Positions 22,890 to 33,244 of a stretch of 33,435 bases of DNA are shown piece after piece. The notes under the pieces were generated by a model, which was not told the DNA's origin, made no database searches, and saw only the letters and a list, made by a program, of their open reading frames with translations. This stretch comes from Nostoc sp. GT001 (GTDB taxonomy: Bacteria; Cyanobacteriota; Cyanobacteriia; Cyanobacteriales; Nostocaceae), in contig NZ_JAUDRJ010000003.1 in NCBI RefSeq assembly GCF_030382115.1, positions 2,347,158 to 2,380,592 on the forward strand, given 5' to 3'. Both the position numbers and the translations under genes were made by a program. How positions within the stretch are numbered: position 1 is the first letter of the stretch; each line of letters opens with the position of its first letter.

Positions 22890-24176
22890 TCAAAGTACAC
22901 GCAGTAAGCTGGGAATGCTTTCAATCGCTGAGAAATTCTGAATTTCTGCCAAAGCTTGCCTAAAATTGCCTTCTCGCACATCATGGGTAACAACTACAAT
23001 CTCTGCTAGTTCTCCTTGAAAGCCAGTTTGGACAATTGACTCTAAGCTAACGCCATAGTTGCCAAAGCAAGTCCCCAATTTACCGATAACTCCAGGTTGG
23101 TCATTGGTGAGGAAACGGGCGTAAAATCGAGTTATCAATTCTGCCATCGGTGCAATTTGGCAATATTCTTGATGCCCACAAGCTAATAATGGATTTGTAA
23201 CTGCTGTATTAGTTTTGAGGACAGCAACTAAATTCAAAATATCTGACGTGACAGCACTGGCGGTTGCACCAGCACCAGCACCGGGGCCAAAAAACATTAC
23301 TTGCCCGATGGGTTCTCCTTCGACAAGAATGGCATTGTAAACCCCATTGATGCTAGCCAAAGGATGAGCTTGAGGCACTAAAGTAGGATGAACTCTGACG
23401 GAAAGGGGGGATGAGGGAGTATCACGTTTAGCGATCGCTAACAATTTAATCACAAATCCCAATTTTTCGGCGTAAGCAATATCTGTTTTGCTGACTTGCC
23501 GAATCCCCTCAGTATAAACATCTTGGAGGTTGATGCGTCCACCAAAGCCTAATGATGCCAGGATGGCAATTTTATCAGCTGCGTCTAAGCCATCCACATC
23601 GGCAGTGGGGTCAGCCTCAGCATAACCCAAACGTTGGGCATCAGCTAAGACATCATTAAAGTTGCTGCCTTCTGTTTGCATCCGTGTCAGGATGTAGTTT
23701 GTTGTACCGTTAACAATGCCAGTTACAGTATGAATTCGGTTAACACTTAAAGACTGCTTCAAAGGTTGAATCACCGGAATCCCACCACCCACGGCGGCTT
23801 CTAGCATGACGTAGACGCCAGCTTGATTAGCAGTTGTGAAAATTTCCGCTCCGAAGCGGGCGATCGCTGCTTTATTGGCTGTGACTACATGCTTACCATT
23901 ACTTAAAGCTTTGAGAATTAGCGATCGCGCTTACTCCAGTCCGCCCATCACTTCGACAACTATATCTACCGCTGGATCGTTGACAATAGAATCTAAATCT
24001 GTAGTTAAGACTTCCGTAGACAATTCTACTGCACGGGGTTTATCTAGCGATCGCACTCCCACCCGATAAATTTCTATCTCTTGCAACAATGGGTGACGCC
24101 CAGCGCTATCTTGCAACAACTGCACTGTTCCCGTTCCCACGGTGCCTAATCCCAGTATTCCTAGTTTCACACCCAC
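22890..24176 (-). pseudogene. hom: homoserine dehydrogenase, interrupted by one in-frame TAA
   Basis: The frame codes for a complete NAD(P)-dependent homoserine dehydrogenase of about 428 codons, which makes homoserine for Thr and Met. The N-terminal Rossmann motif is LGILGLGTVGTGTVQLL. The catalytic domain has VVTANKAAIARFGAEIF, AAVGGGIPVIQPLKQSLSVNRI, GIVNGTTNYILTRM and ADPTADVDGLDAADKIAIL. A C-terminal ACT domain (about 365-428, PGVIGKLGTCFGNYGVSLESI...) would bind the feedback inhibitor. A TAA at 23931-23933 (codon 82, in GGLE-stop-ARSLILKALSNGKHVV) interrupts an otherwise intact frame with no other lesion. The start is probably GTG at 24176 (MGVKLGILGLG); a TTG five codons upstream is possible. 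The upstream part alone (81 residues) lacks the active site. Causes could be a sequencing error, a recent nonsense mutation, or readthrough. Confidence 0.85.
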
Positions 24177-24202
24177 AAATTTTGCACCCAATTTATTTTT
24201 TA

Positions 24203-24230
24203 GTGCTGAGTGCTGAGTGCTGAGTGCTGA
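24203..24230. repeat. four perfect GTGCTGA heptads upstream of hom
   Basis: GTGCTGA is repeated exactly four times and followed by GTAGTAA. It begins 27 bases upstream of the probable hom start, in its leader or promoter region. Confidence 0.9.
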
Positions 24231-24315
24231 GTAGTAACAAGTATTATTTAGTACTCTACTCTTCAGAACTGAGAACTCTTGCCTCAGCTATTTACAATAT
24301 TCATAACAAAACAAT

Positions 24316-24341
24316 TGTAGGTAGAGCGTTTGCCCTACCTA
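24316..24341. repeat. hairpin between hom and petH
   Basis: GTAGGTAGAGC (24316-24326), loop GTTT, GCCCTACCTAC (24331-24341), with one mismatch. It lies about 85 bases beyond the petH stop on the minus strand and could end or protect that transcript; no U-tract follows. Confidence 0.5.
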
Positions 24342-24356
24342 CTGATTATCCTGCTT

Positions 24357-24422
24357 CCTTTGTCATTTGTCCTTTGTCCTTCGTCCTTTGTCTAAAACTA
24401 ATGACTAATGACCAATGACTAA
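24357..24422. repeat. heptad-type repeats abutting the petH stop codon
   Basis: Units TTTGTCA TTTGTCC TTTGTCC TTCGTCC TTTGTCT are followed by AATGACT AATGACC AATGACT, and then the petH stop codon begins at 24424-24426. The two half-arrays are partly complementary (TTGTCAT/ATGAC..), so they can fold back. Confidence 0.7.
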
Positions 24423-24423
24423 C

Positions 24424-25791
<1,368 letters not shown>

Positions 25792-26124
25792 TTACTTAAC
25801 CGTTTTTCAAAAAAAACTATTCCCATCCCATGCCAGCTTTAGTTTACCGGATTTTCGTTTCACAAAACTGGCCCTGAAGGAAAAACGGCATCATTAAATT
25901 AATGCCTTGCTAAGTACACTCACCAAAGACATGCAGGCATAGCAAAAAACACACCTGTTCACCTTCTAAGGTAAAGGAGAAGTCTTGTGGAGAATGTTAA
26001 TAATGAATCAATTTAATCTTTTTTTCGTTAACTACCACCCCCATCAGGGAGATAGCTTTTTACCTTAGTACCCTATGAACAACTCACAATATCACAATAG
26101 TAGATATTCTCGGAGGGCTACTTT

Positions 26125-26145
26125 GAGCGGTAGCTTCCACCGCTC
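26125..26145. repeat. 7-bp perfect hairpin in the petH-prk intergenic region
   Basis: GAGCGGT (26125-26131), loop AGCTTCC, ACCGCTC (26139-26145). It lies about 355 bases upstream of the petH start; role unknown. Confidence 0.5.
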
Positions 26146-26763
26146 TATTTACCTCCAAAAGCTTCCCTTGTGCTTGCTTACTCCAGGGGTTTAAATCGGA
26201 GAATGCCAAGAAAGGAAGGTTTTCTTCCGATTGGTTTTACTTCTCCAAATCTACTACTCTTCTGGAATGTTGTTAGCTATCTTCATTACCTATCTATGGA
26301 CAATTACATAACTAGGACAACTCCAGCCACAAATATCACGAGATGGACAATGATAATTTAAGCAACTGTAATTAGTTTTACTTGATGTGAAAAATCTGTC
26401 AACCTTGCATCAGTACTTTGCCATAACGTCAACGCTTCTATATGAGCATATTCATAAATTTACAGCCAACAATTTGGGTAATGTAAGTTATTTCCTCATT
26501 CGTTGGATAGATTTTTGCTTTGAATATATTAAGTATTGTCGAGCAGGAATTACAATTTAGGAACATTAGAAAATTTGCGGCAATTTTGCGGCAATAATAA
26601 ATTATACTTTATAGTCTTGATTCTATAGAGTCACAAGTAGCAGACTGATAAAGGTGCAACGCTGATGAGCAGTGCTGATCCCCATTTTTAAATTAACAAC
26701 TAAATTAACAAAAAAATGATTGAGGAACCACGCTAATTCTTCTTGACAGCAATCTTGTATGGG

Positions 26764-26792
26764 ATACCCCCTTCTGTTAAAATCAAATATAT
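26764..26792 (+). promoter_or_regulatory. candidate prk promoter
   Basis: A -35-like TTGTAT is separated by about 17 bases from a -10-like TAAAAT in CTTCTGTTAAAATCAAATA. Transcription from here would include the foldable leader at 26814-26904. Judged by eye only. Confidence 0.3.
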
Positions 26793-26813
26793 CACTAGGA
26801 TTAAATACTTACT

Positions 26814-26904
26814 AGGCACCAACATTCAGGCTAGTCCGACGAGTAGCAACTTAATTACTTTGTTGCCTACCCGCTTGGTGTCTTATAGATGTGCTAGGTA
26901 GCAA
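26814..26904 (+). promoter_or_regulatory. structured leader upstream of prk with two alternative pairings
   Basis: AGGCACCAA (26814-26822) can pair with TTGGTGTCT (26875-26883) over 9 bp with one G-U. Inside it GTAGCAAC (26843-26850) pairs with GTTGCCTAC (26862-26870) with one bulged C, around an 11-base loop. A second copy of the 5' strand, GGTAGCAA (26897-26904), can pair with the same TTGCCTACC, so the two folds exclude each other. The element ends about 93 bases before the prk start codon. Confidence 0.45.
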
Positions 26905-26997
26905 GAACGCAGGATAAACCAAAGGGGTAAACTCCTGGCTTCAGAATCTGCTGTGTGAAAAATTATTGACACAACTTTAGTATTTTAGAGGAGATTT

Positions 26998-28002
26998 ATG
27001 ACAAGTAAGCCGGAACGCGTGGTACTGATTGGAGTAGCCGGAGACTCTGGTTGCGGTAAATCTACGTTTTTGCGTCGTTTGATAGATTTGTTTGGTGAAG
27101 ATTTAATGACAGTCATCTGCTTGGATGACTATCACTCGTTGGATCGCAAACAGCGCAAAGAAACGGGGATAACGGCGCTAGACCCCAGGGCGAACAATTT
27201 TGACCTGATGTATGAGCAAATTAAAGCGCTCAAAAGTGGTCAAGCTATTGATAAGCCGATTTACAACCACGAAACCGGCTTGATCGATCCGCCAGAGCGG
27301 GTAGAGCCGAATCACATTATAGTTGTTGAAGGGCTGCATCCTTTATATGATGAGCGGGTGCGATCGCTAATCGACTTCAGTGTTTATTTTGACATTAGCG
27401 ATGAGGTCAAAATTGCCTGGAAAATCCAGCGAGATATGGCTGAACGCGGTCATCGCTACGAAGATGTGTTAGCGCAAATCAATTCCCGCAAACCTGACTT
27501 TGAAAAGTTTATCGAACCGCAAAGAGAATTCGCCGATGTGGTTCTCCAGGTATTGCCCACAAACTTGATCAAAAACGACACCGAGCGCAGAGTCCTACGG
27601 GTACGTATGCTCCAGCGGGAAGGTAAGGAAGGGTTCGATCCAACCTACCTATTTGATGAAGGGTCAACAATTAATTGGACTCCTTGTGGACGCAAGCTGA
27701 CATGTTCTTATCCTGGTATGCAACTGTACTACGGTTCAGATGTTTACTACGGCCGCTATGTCTCAGTACTAGAGGTGGATGGTCAATTTGACAATTTGGA
27801 AGAAGTCATTTACATCGAAACCCATCTCAGCAATACATCCACCAAATATCAGGGTGAATTGACTCACTTGTTACTCCAGCACCGCGAGTATCCAGGTTCC
27901 AATAATGGAACTGGTTTCTTCCAAGTGCTTACAGGTTTGAAGATGCGTGCTGCTTATGAGCGGTTGACAGCTACGGAAGCAAAGTTAGCGATTCAGGTTT
28001 AA
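26998..28002 (+). CDS. prk: phosphoribulokinase
   Basis: A 334-residue Calvin-cycle kinase that makes ribulose 1,5-bisphosphate from ribulose 5-phosphate and ATP. The P-loop is residues 13-22 (VAGDSGCGKS). The redox-regulatory cysteine pair of the plant and cyanobacterial enzyme is present as C19 (in the P-loop) and C41 (VICLDDYH). The second pair, C230 and C236 (NWTPCGRKLTCSYPG), is also present. The catalytic Asp region is CLDDYHSLDRKQRK, and EGLHPLYDERVRSLIDFSVYFDI follows. These cysteines allow thioredoxin control and complex formation with CP12 and GAPDH in the dark. AGAGGAG lies 6 bases before the ATG. It is monocistronic, with its own terminator and a long structured upstream region. 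Confidence 0.97.
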   Translation: MTSKPERVVLIGVAGDSGCGKSTFLRRLIDLFGEDLMTVICLDDYHSLDRKQRKETGITALDPRANNFDLMYEQIKALKSGQAIDKPIYNHETGLIDPPERVEPNHIIVVEGLHPLYDERVRSLIDFSVYFDISDEVKIAWKIQRDMAERGHRYEDVLAQINSRKPDFEKFIEPQREFADVVLQVLPTNLIKNDTERRVLRVRMLQREGKEGFDPTYLFDEGSTINWTPCGRKLTCSYPGMQLYYGSDVYYGRYVSVLEVDGQFDNLEEVIYIETHLSNTSTKYQGELTHLLLQHREYPGSNNGTGFFQVLTGLKMRAAYERLTATEAKLAIQV

Positions 28003-28029
28003 AGCAGCAGTGTTTGTGTCAAAGCTTGT

Positions 28030-28059
28030 GGGGGCGCTTCCGGGTACCCCCCTTTTTTT
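28030..28059 (+). terminator. rho-independent terminator of prk
   Basis: GGGGG (28030-28034) pairs with CCCCC (28047-28051) around a 12-base loop that itself holds CCGGG, followed by seven T (28053-28059). It lies 28 bases after the prk stop. Confidence 0.8.
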
Positions 28060-28264
28060 GTGTTATTAAATACATTTTAGCTGCAAAATAATTAGCATAC
28101 ATTTATCTTACTTACGGATATTTACCTTATAGTTAGTGGTTTTTATCAATATCAAGAAGATACTAACGACTGAAGTATAAATATTGTTATGATTTCAGAA
28201 ATTAGTAGTTAAACTAAATACTCACATTTAGTTAACAAAAAAACTCTCGATGGAGGAATTTCCT

Positions 28265-29539
28265 TTGTCTCGTCGATATCTATTTACCTCTGAGTCAGTC
28301 ACCGAAGGTCATCCAGATAAAATCTGCGATCAGATTTCTGATACTATTCTGGATGCCCTATTGACACAAGATCCGAGCAGTCGTGTCGCCGCTGAAGTCG
28401 TAGTTAATACTGGTTTGGTGCTAATCACTGGTGAAATAACCACCAAAGCTAATGTAAATTTTGTCAATCTCGCCCGGAAAAAAATTGCCGAAATTGGTTA
28501 TACCAATGCCGACAATGGCTTTTCTGCTAACAGCACCAGCGTTCTGCTGGCTTTAGACGAACAATCACCCGATATTGCCCAAGGCGTTAACACCGCCCAA
28601 GAAACCCGCCAGCAAGATAGTGATGAGCTATTCGATAAAATTGGTGCGGGCGATCAAGGTATAATGTTTGGCTTTGCCAGCAACGAAACACCAGAACTGA
28701 TGCCCTTACCCATCAGTCTCGCCCACCGCATTGCTCGCCGATTGGCAGCAGTTCGTAAAACAGGTGAATTGTCATACCTGCGTCCTGACGGTAAAACCCA
28801 AGTAACTGTGGTCTACGAAGATGGACGCCCCGTAGGTATTGATACGATTCTAATTTCCACCCAGCATACAGCCAGTATTGGGGAAATTACGGATGAGGCA
28901 GCGGTACAAGCCAAAATTAAACAAGACCTCTGGTCAGCAGTGGTCGAACCTGTTTTTGGCGACATTGACGTTAAACCTAATGACGAAACACGTTTTTTAG
29001 TCAACCCCACTGGCAAATTTGTCGTTGGTGGTCCTCAAGGAGACTCTGGTCTGACAGGACGGAAAATAATCGTTGATACCTACGGTGGCTATTCACGTCA
29101 TGGTGGCGGCGCTTTTTCTGGTAAAGACCCCACGAAAGTAGACCGTTCTGCTGCTTATGCGGCTCGCTATGTCGCGAAAAATATTGTCGCCGCTGGGTTG
29201 GCAGAAAAAGTTGAAATCCAACTATCTTATGCTATCGGTGTAGCACGACCAACAAGCATTCTAGTGGATACCTTTGGTACTGGCAAAGTGGATGAAGAAA
29301 CCTTACTGGAATTAATCAACAAACACTTTGAACTCCGTCCAGCAGGGATTATCCATACCTTCAACTTACGCAACTTACCAAGTGAACGAGGCGGACGTTT
29401 TTATCAGGACGTCGCGGCTTACGGTCATTTTGGGCGGGCTGATTTAGACTTGCCTTGGGAACAGACCGATAAAGCCGAATTGTTGAAGCAAGCAGCAAAT
29501 GAGTCACTTTCGGCAGCAGTTGCTCAGGCACTGACTTAG
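28265..29539 (+). CDS. metK: S-adenosylmethionine synthase
   Basis: A 424-residue enzyme that makes SAM from methionine and ATP. Motifs: [19 protein letters not shown] at the N-terminus, then the methionine/ATP-binding [12 protein letters not shown]. The P-loop-like [27 protein letters not shown] follows, with [16 protein letters not shown] as the family signature. I placed the start at the TTG at 28265 because a strong GGAGG (28252-28256) lies 8 bases before it and it gives [19 protein letters not shown], the usual beginning. An in-frame ATG at 28250 ([12 protein letters not shown]) overlaps that ribosome binding site and is the less likely choice. A strong terminator follows. Confidence 0.95.
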   Translation: MSRRYLFTSESVTEGHPDKICDQISDTILDALLTQDPSSRVAAEVVVNTGLVLITGEITTKANVNFVNLARKKIAEIGYTNADNGFSANSTSVLLALDEQSPDIAQGVNTAQETRQQDSDELFDKIGAGDQGIMFGFASNETPELMPLPISLAHRIARRLAAVRKTGELSYLRPDGKTQVTVVYEDGRPVGIDTILISTQHTASIGEITDEAAVQAKIKQDLWSAVVEPVFGDIDVKPNDETRFLVNPTGKFVVGGPQGDSGLTGRKIIVDTYGGYSRHGGGAFSGKDPTKVDRSAAYAARYVAKNIVAAGLAEKVEIQLSYAIGVARPTSILVDTFGTGKVDEETLLELINKHFELRPAGIIHTFNLRNLPSERGGRFYQDVAAYGHFGRADLDLPWEQTDKAELLKQAANESLSAAVAQALT

Positions 29540-29577
29540 ACTTATACGCTACTGTCAAAACTTAGTTTATCTACATG

Positions 29578-29619
29578 AGGGTATTGGCAACTTAACAAGT
29601 TACAATACCCTTATTTTTT
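29578..29619 (+). terminator. rho-independent terminator of metK
   Basis: AGGGTATTG (29578-29586) pairs with CAATACCCT (29603-29611), with an inner AACTT/AAGTT pairing, followed by a T-rich tract (TTATTTTTT, to 29619). It lies 38 bases after the metK stop. Confidence 0.88.
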
Positions 29620-29738
29620 AGTAACCACCTGAATATCGAAAAATAAAACAGGAGTCAGAATTCTAAATTCTGAATACTCTACCCATATTATCCCTCTTCT
29701 GTCACTTTCCGGAATAAGCAAGTAGTAAATAAGTTAAA

Positions 29739-31067
29739 TTATCCAGAACCATAACCAGGTTTAAATTGATTCATTGCAGCAATTAAATGATTGAATCCTA
29801 GCAATAAGTGTGAATTAGGGAAAATGCTTAACCAGGGATAAATCAACCAAAATAGTAAGAGTGGTTGGATAATTAGACGCAGATTATTTAAAGTATTTTT
29901 CCATCCGTATTCGCGGTTCCATTGCGGATGATTAGAAAAATCAACATCACTATTTTCTTCTGCCTCAGTCTCAATTTGACGAGATTGATTTAAGCCTAAG
30001 AAGGCGGGAGAATTTAAACTAATCATCGTGTAAACACAAAAAATAATCTCCCACCACCTCTCAATATGTTGGAAATTGGTGAAACGGTAATCTGTCCAGC
30101 CTAGTTCCTGTTTACACTGCCGAAAACCATATTCTACCCAGGTTCTTAATCCATATAAGTCGCCTAAAGTTTTCTTGAGATTACCTTGAAGATTTGTCAT
30201 CACAAAAGAAGTAGAATTTTCTGGCATGGTTTCTGGATCAGTAGTTATTTCCCAGTAAGTTATGGCTCTTTTTTTACCATAAATTATTTCCCTAATGTAT
30301 CTAACTTCTGATTTTTGATTGCTAAATGTTCTCTCAAATTTACACCATTTATTCGCCCTAACCCTTTCTCCTGCTGGCAACCAAACTCCATGATTACTTC
30401 TAATTGATACAACATAAGCTAAATTATATTCAGCTATTTTTCTAATAAATTGACTACTTTCACCATATAAGCTATCAGCCAGTACTAATTCAATATTAAA
30501 CCCTGATTCAATTAGCTCTGTAATAATTTCTGATGCTAACTCTATTTTCGTTTTGTATTTATCTGACTCCTTTAGTGTTCCTTTTGGTTTAAATACTTTT
30601 ACAATTAATGGAAAAGTTATATTAGAGTAAACTCCATAAGCATTAACTGAAACTATCCCATTATCTATCTTCCCCACGCTTCCCAAATATTGTCTAGCCA
30701 CACAATCAGTCTTTTTACCTTTTTTTCTATCTCCGGTTTCATCTATGACTACTGTAATTGCTTGACCATCTAATTCTTTCTTCAATCTATTTAATCTTCG
30801 TTGTTTTAACTTATTTACTGACCAATCTGAATTGGCTAGAAAATGATGTAATGACTGAGCTGAGTTAATACTTACAACTTTCGCTATCTCTGGTAATGAT
30901 TTTCTTTGAATTTGGGACATTATTCCCAGATGTAAATATTTGAAGCACTCATAATTTCTTACTTCTCTAAACAGGTCTTTATACTCTGCACAATATTCAT
31001 CTATGGTGGCAACTGTTGGGTGAGCATCTCTTGCCAAATGTTTCAAGATTTGTAATTCTACATCCAT
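29739..31067 (-). CDS. IS701-family (IS4-like) DDE transposase
   Basis: A 442-residue transposase with full length and no visible lesion. The DDE core can be followed: VVIDETGDRKKGKKTDCVARQYLG (first Asp), VLADSLYGESSQFI (second Asp) and YGLRTWVEYGFRQCKQELGWTDYRF (the Y-(2)-R-(3)-E-(6)-K type signature with the catalytic Glu). The N-terminal 100 residues (QRKSLPEIAKVVSINSAQSLHHFLANSDW) are typical of IS701 relatives. The start ATG is at 31067. Only 31 bases upstream lies the IS1-like insertion, which has separated the gene from the rest of its native leader and promoter end. Confidence 0.9.
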   Translation of the reverse strand: MDVELQILKHLARDAHPTVATIDEYCAEYKDLFREVRNYECFKYLHLGIMSQIQRKSLPEIAKVVSINSAQSLHHFLANSDWSVNKLKQRRLNRLKKELDGQAITVVIDETGDRKKGKKTDCVARQYLGSVGKIDNGIVSVNAYGVYSNITFPLIVKVFKPKGTLKESDKYKTKIELASEIITELIESGFNIELVLADSLYGESSQFIRKIAEYNLAYVVSIRSNHGVWLPAGERVRANKWCKFERTFSNQKSEVRYIREIIYGKKRAITYWEITTDPETMPENSTSFVMTNLQGNLKKTLGDLYGLRTWVEYGFRQCKQELGWTDYRFTNFQHIERWWEIIFCVYTMISLNSPAFLGLNQSRQIETEAEENSDVDFSNHPQWNREYGWKNTLNNLRLIIQPLLLFWLIYPWLSIFPNSHLLLGFNHLIAAMNQFKPGYGSG

Positions 31068-31098
31068 TGACCTACTTACCTTTCAGGGTTTTATTTTT

Positions 31099-31853
31099 GG
31101 CGTTGCATAATGGCGGTATGAATTGAGGTAAAACTGGATGGAATGTCCGCGTTGTGGGTCGTCTCATATCCGTAAGAACGGAAATAAAAGAGGTAAACAG
31201 AATCACATTTGCTGTAATTGCGATCGCCAATTTATTGATCGGTACGAACCACCTCAAGGATACAGTGATGAAGTGAAACGGGAATGCCTGAAAATGTACG
31301 TTAATGGTATGGGATTTCGTGGCATTGAACGGGTCAAAGGTGTGCATCACACGACATTGATTACTTGGGTAAAACTTGTAGGAGAACTGCTACCTGATGT
31401 TTATGATCCAGAGACAATTCCAGAAGTTGGCGAACTCGATGAACTAGAAACGTTCGTCGGCTCAAAAAAAACAAAGTTTGGCTTTGGACAGCAGTGAACC
31501 ACTTCACACAAGGTATTTTAGCGTGGGTTTTGGGCGACCATAGCGCCGAAACTTTTCGACCGTTATGGGATATTGTAGGTACTTGGCAGTGCTATTTCTA
31601 TGTCACGGATGGATGGTTGGTCTATCCAGGCTTTATTCCAGAGGGCGACCAGATTGTGAGCAAGACTTACATGACACGAGTTGAGGGGGAAAACACCCGG
31701 TTGCGCCACTATCTCGCTCGATTGCATCGAAAAACGCTATGTTATTCCAAATCAGCACAAATGCTGAAATACTCGATTCGATTGCTACTTCACTATCTCA
31801 AGTTTTGGGATGTTCCAGTTTCAGTATGATTCATACCGCCATTATGCAACGCC
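31099..31853 (+). mobile_element. IS1-like insertion sequence, copy 2 (apparently intact)
   Basis: A 755-bp element with 25-bp perfect terminal inverted repeats (31099-31123 and 31829-31853) identical to those of copy 1, but in the opposite orientation. It is inserted in the leader of the IS701-like transposase gene, inside that element. The transposase frames are uninterrupted except for the programmed frameshift. Confidence 0.94.
31138..31829 (+). CDS. IS1-family transposase (InsA-InsB by -1 frameshift)
   Basis: The upstream frame (31138-31497, 119 residues) is InsA-like: zinc-binding CPRCGSSHIRKNGNKRGKQNHICCNCDRQF and a helix-turn-helix. Eight A residues at 31464-31471 form a slippery run. 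A -1 shift there continues GSKK into NKVWLWTAVNHFTQGILAWVLGDHS, the canonical IS1 catalytic start, and runs to the stop at 31829. The fused transposase would be about 230 residues with the DDE-type core in the second half. Unshifted InsA alone would act as a repressor in IS1. The InsB part has no lesion here, unlike copy 1, so this copy is the likely source of active transposase. Confidence 0.92.
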
Positions 31854-31944
31854 TTATTTTTTTATTCTTTTATTCAGAATACCCGGAAAGTGACAGAAGA
31901 GGGATAGTTCAGGGTCCCGGAGACTTGTTGACAAATGACCAATA

Positions 31945-32005
31945 CTTCTCTTACGAGAGGCTGCGCCCGAAGCGAAGCTATGCCGCAGGCTTTACGACTA
32001 CGCGG
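31945..32005. repeat. dispersed GC-rich palindrome (family copy)
   Basis: CTTCTCTTACGAGAGGCTGC...GCCGCAGGCTTTACGACTACGCGG, related to the copies at 5473 and 22621. It lies just outside the right end of the IS701-like element, downstream of the anion transporter gene. Confidence 0.6.
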
Positions 32006-32033
32006 TAGTTGAGCGCAGTCGAAACTCAGTACA

Positions 32034-32062
32034 AGTGACAAATGACCAATGACAAATGACTA
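32034..32062. repeat. heptad-type repeats forming the transporter stop codon
   Basis: GTGACAA ATGACCA ATGACAA ATGACTA runs into the gene end; the last unit supplies CTA, the complement of the TAG stop at 32060-32062. An isolated ACAAATGACCA also lies at 31931-31941. Confidence 0.75.
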
Positions 32063-33244
32063 AATCCAAAAATAAGTCAGGATGAGAGTCAGGACAGTTA
32101 ACGGTAGACCAAAACGTAGATGTTCCCAGAATGATAACTGATAACCAAGTTTTGCAACAGCCTCAGCAACAATTAAATTAGCAACTGAACCTAATAAAGT
32201 TAGATTACCTGCTAAGGTAGATCCTGCTGCTAATAGTAACCAGGTTTTCGTGTCTGGATGGGGAAGTAAATGTTGTAGTAATAATACTGCTGGAACATTA
32301 GAAACTAAATTTGAAAGCAGAGCAGTAATTCCTAATATGCTCAAGGGAGTATAAACTAAACCGCTAAATAAATTCAATATTCCTAATTTTTCTACTCCAG
32401 CGGTAACAACAAATAGTCCAGAAAACATCACCAATAAATCCCAATCTACTTTATTTAAAACTCGTTGCGGTTTGATTCGCCTAGTAATAAACAGTAAACT
32501 GGCAGCTACGAGTGTTGCTTGGGCTGGGGGTATGCCAATTAAGAATGTAAATAATAGTCCTCCTGTTATCAATAGGCTTTTAGTAAGCAACGGTTTAAAT
32601 ATGCGGTAACGCACTGGGGTTACACTCGGACAAGACTTAGTAGAACGGACATCAGGATAAAGCCACCACAATAACGCAATTTGGATCAACAAACTTACTA
32701 ATGCGATGGGAGTCAATGCTTTCGCAAAATCGAGATAGCTGATACCAGAAAACGAACCAATTAGAATATTTTGTGGATTGCCACTTAATGTAGCTACTGA
32801 ACCCAGATTAGTTGCTCCCGCCAAAGCAAGTAAGTAAGGAATCGGATTGAGGTTCAAAGTTTGGGTTAAACCGAGAACCAAAGGAGTCAAAATTAGAGCG
32901 ATGGTATCGTTCAGAAAAAAAGCCGAGAGAATTCCACTGCCAAAAGTTAAAACAATTAGCAAACCCAAAGGGCTACGGGTAAAGTGTGTAACTGTATCAA
33001 GGGTTAGCTGGAAAAAACCAGCGTAAGCTAAGTTTGTGCTGATTACCATCATGCCAAACAGGAAAATCAGCGTTTTATAGTCTATTGCTTGCCATGCTTC
33101 TTTGAGGTCTAATACCCCGAATGCCATCAGCAAAGCTGCACCAACTAAAGCAATACTGGCTCGGTTCATCCGCAAACCAGGGAGATATCCTAAACCCAAA
33201 CCTATATAAGTCAGCCCAATGATGATGGATTTGAAAACAATCAT
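32060..33244 (-). CDS. SLC13/ArsB-NhaD-type anion transporter
   Basis: A 394-residue inner-membrane permease of the ion-transporter superfamily, with about 10-11 hydrophobic segments. Two inverted half-repeats carry the family's hairpin motifs: SAFFLNDTIALILTPLVLGL and ATLSGNPQNILIGSFSGI in the first half, and LSNLVSNVPAVLLLQHLLP and AGNLTLLGSVANLIVAEAVAKLG in the second. These N/S-rich re-entrant loops bind substrate and sodium or protons in SLC13/ArsB relatives. Substrate (sulfate, dicarboxylate, arsenite or similar) cannot be decided. The start ATG overlaps the upstream stop by four bases (ATGA), so it is the second gene of an operon. Its last codons and stop are formed from a heptad repeat. 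Confidence 0.85.
   Translation of the reverse strand: MIVFKSIIIGLTYIGLGLGYLPGLRMNRASIALVGAALLMAFGVLDLKEAWQAIDYKTLIFLFGMMVISTNLAYAGFFQLTLDTVTHFTRSPLGLLIVLTFGSGILSAFFLNDTIALILTPLVLGLTQTLNLNPIPYLLALAGATNLGSVATLSGNPQNILIGSFSGISYLDFAKALTPIALVSLLIQIALLWWLYPDVRSTKSCPSVTPVRYRIFKPLLTKSLLITGGLLFTFLIGIPPAQATLVAASLLFITRRIKPQRVLNKVDWDLLVMFSGLFVVTAGVEKLGILNLFSGLVYTPLSILGITALLSNLVSNVPAVLLLQHLLPHPDTKTWLLLAAGSTLAGNLTLLGSVANLIVAEAVAKLGYQLSFWEHLRFGLPLTVLTLILTYFWI

Larger units (their letters stand above)
31091..31861. repeat. 8-bp target-site duplication of IS1-like copy 2
   Basis: TTATTTTT at 31091-31098 is repeated exactly at 31854-31861, flanking the IS1-like element. A perfect duplication suggests a more recent insertion than copy 1. 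Confidence 0.8.
29689..31906 (-). mobile_element. IS701/IS4-like element, interrupted by IS1-like copy 2
   Basis: 24-bp perfect terminal inverted repeats TATCCCTCTTCTGTCACTTT + CCGG lie at 29689-29712 and, in complement, at 31883-31906. The enclosed gene is an IS701-type DDE transposase on the minus strand. Without the inserted IS1-like element (755 bp plus 8-bp duplication) the element would be about 1455 bp. I could not find a direct target duplication outside the ends (flanks ATAT and GTTC). Confidence 0.85.

Noticed and set aside
24203..24230. CRISPR-like array (regular short repeats)
   Set aside because: The repeats are contiguous 7-mers without spacers; no spaced direct repeats or cas genes occur in the window.
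26170..26361. 63-codon frame in the petH-prk intergenic region
   Set aside because: GTG start without ribosome binding site and no domain features; the region behaves as non-coding.
28060..28250. SAM-type riboswitch upstream of metK
   Set aside because: Only a 6-bp GTTAGT/ACTAAC pairing is present; no SAM riboswitch core motif was recognised.
31072..31350. Frame antisense to the IS1-like transposase (also at 21845-22099 in copy 1)
   Set aside because: Antisense shadow of InsA, present in both copies only because the element is duplicated.
31739..32008. 89-codon frame running out of IS1-like copy 2 into flanking DNA
   Set aside because: Out of frame with transposase and continues into repeat sequence; the outward ATG in the IS end is real, but the downstream reading here is not protein-like.
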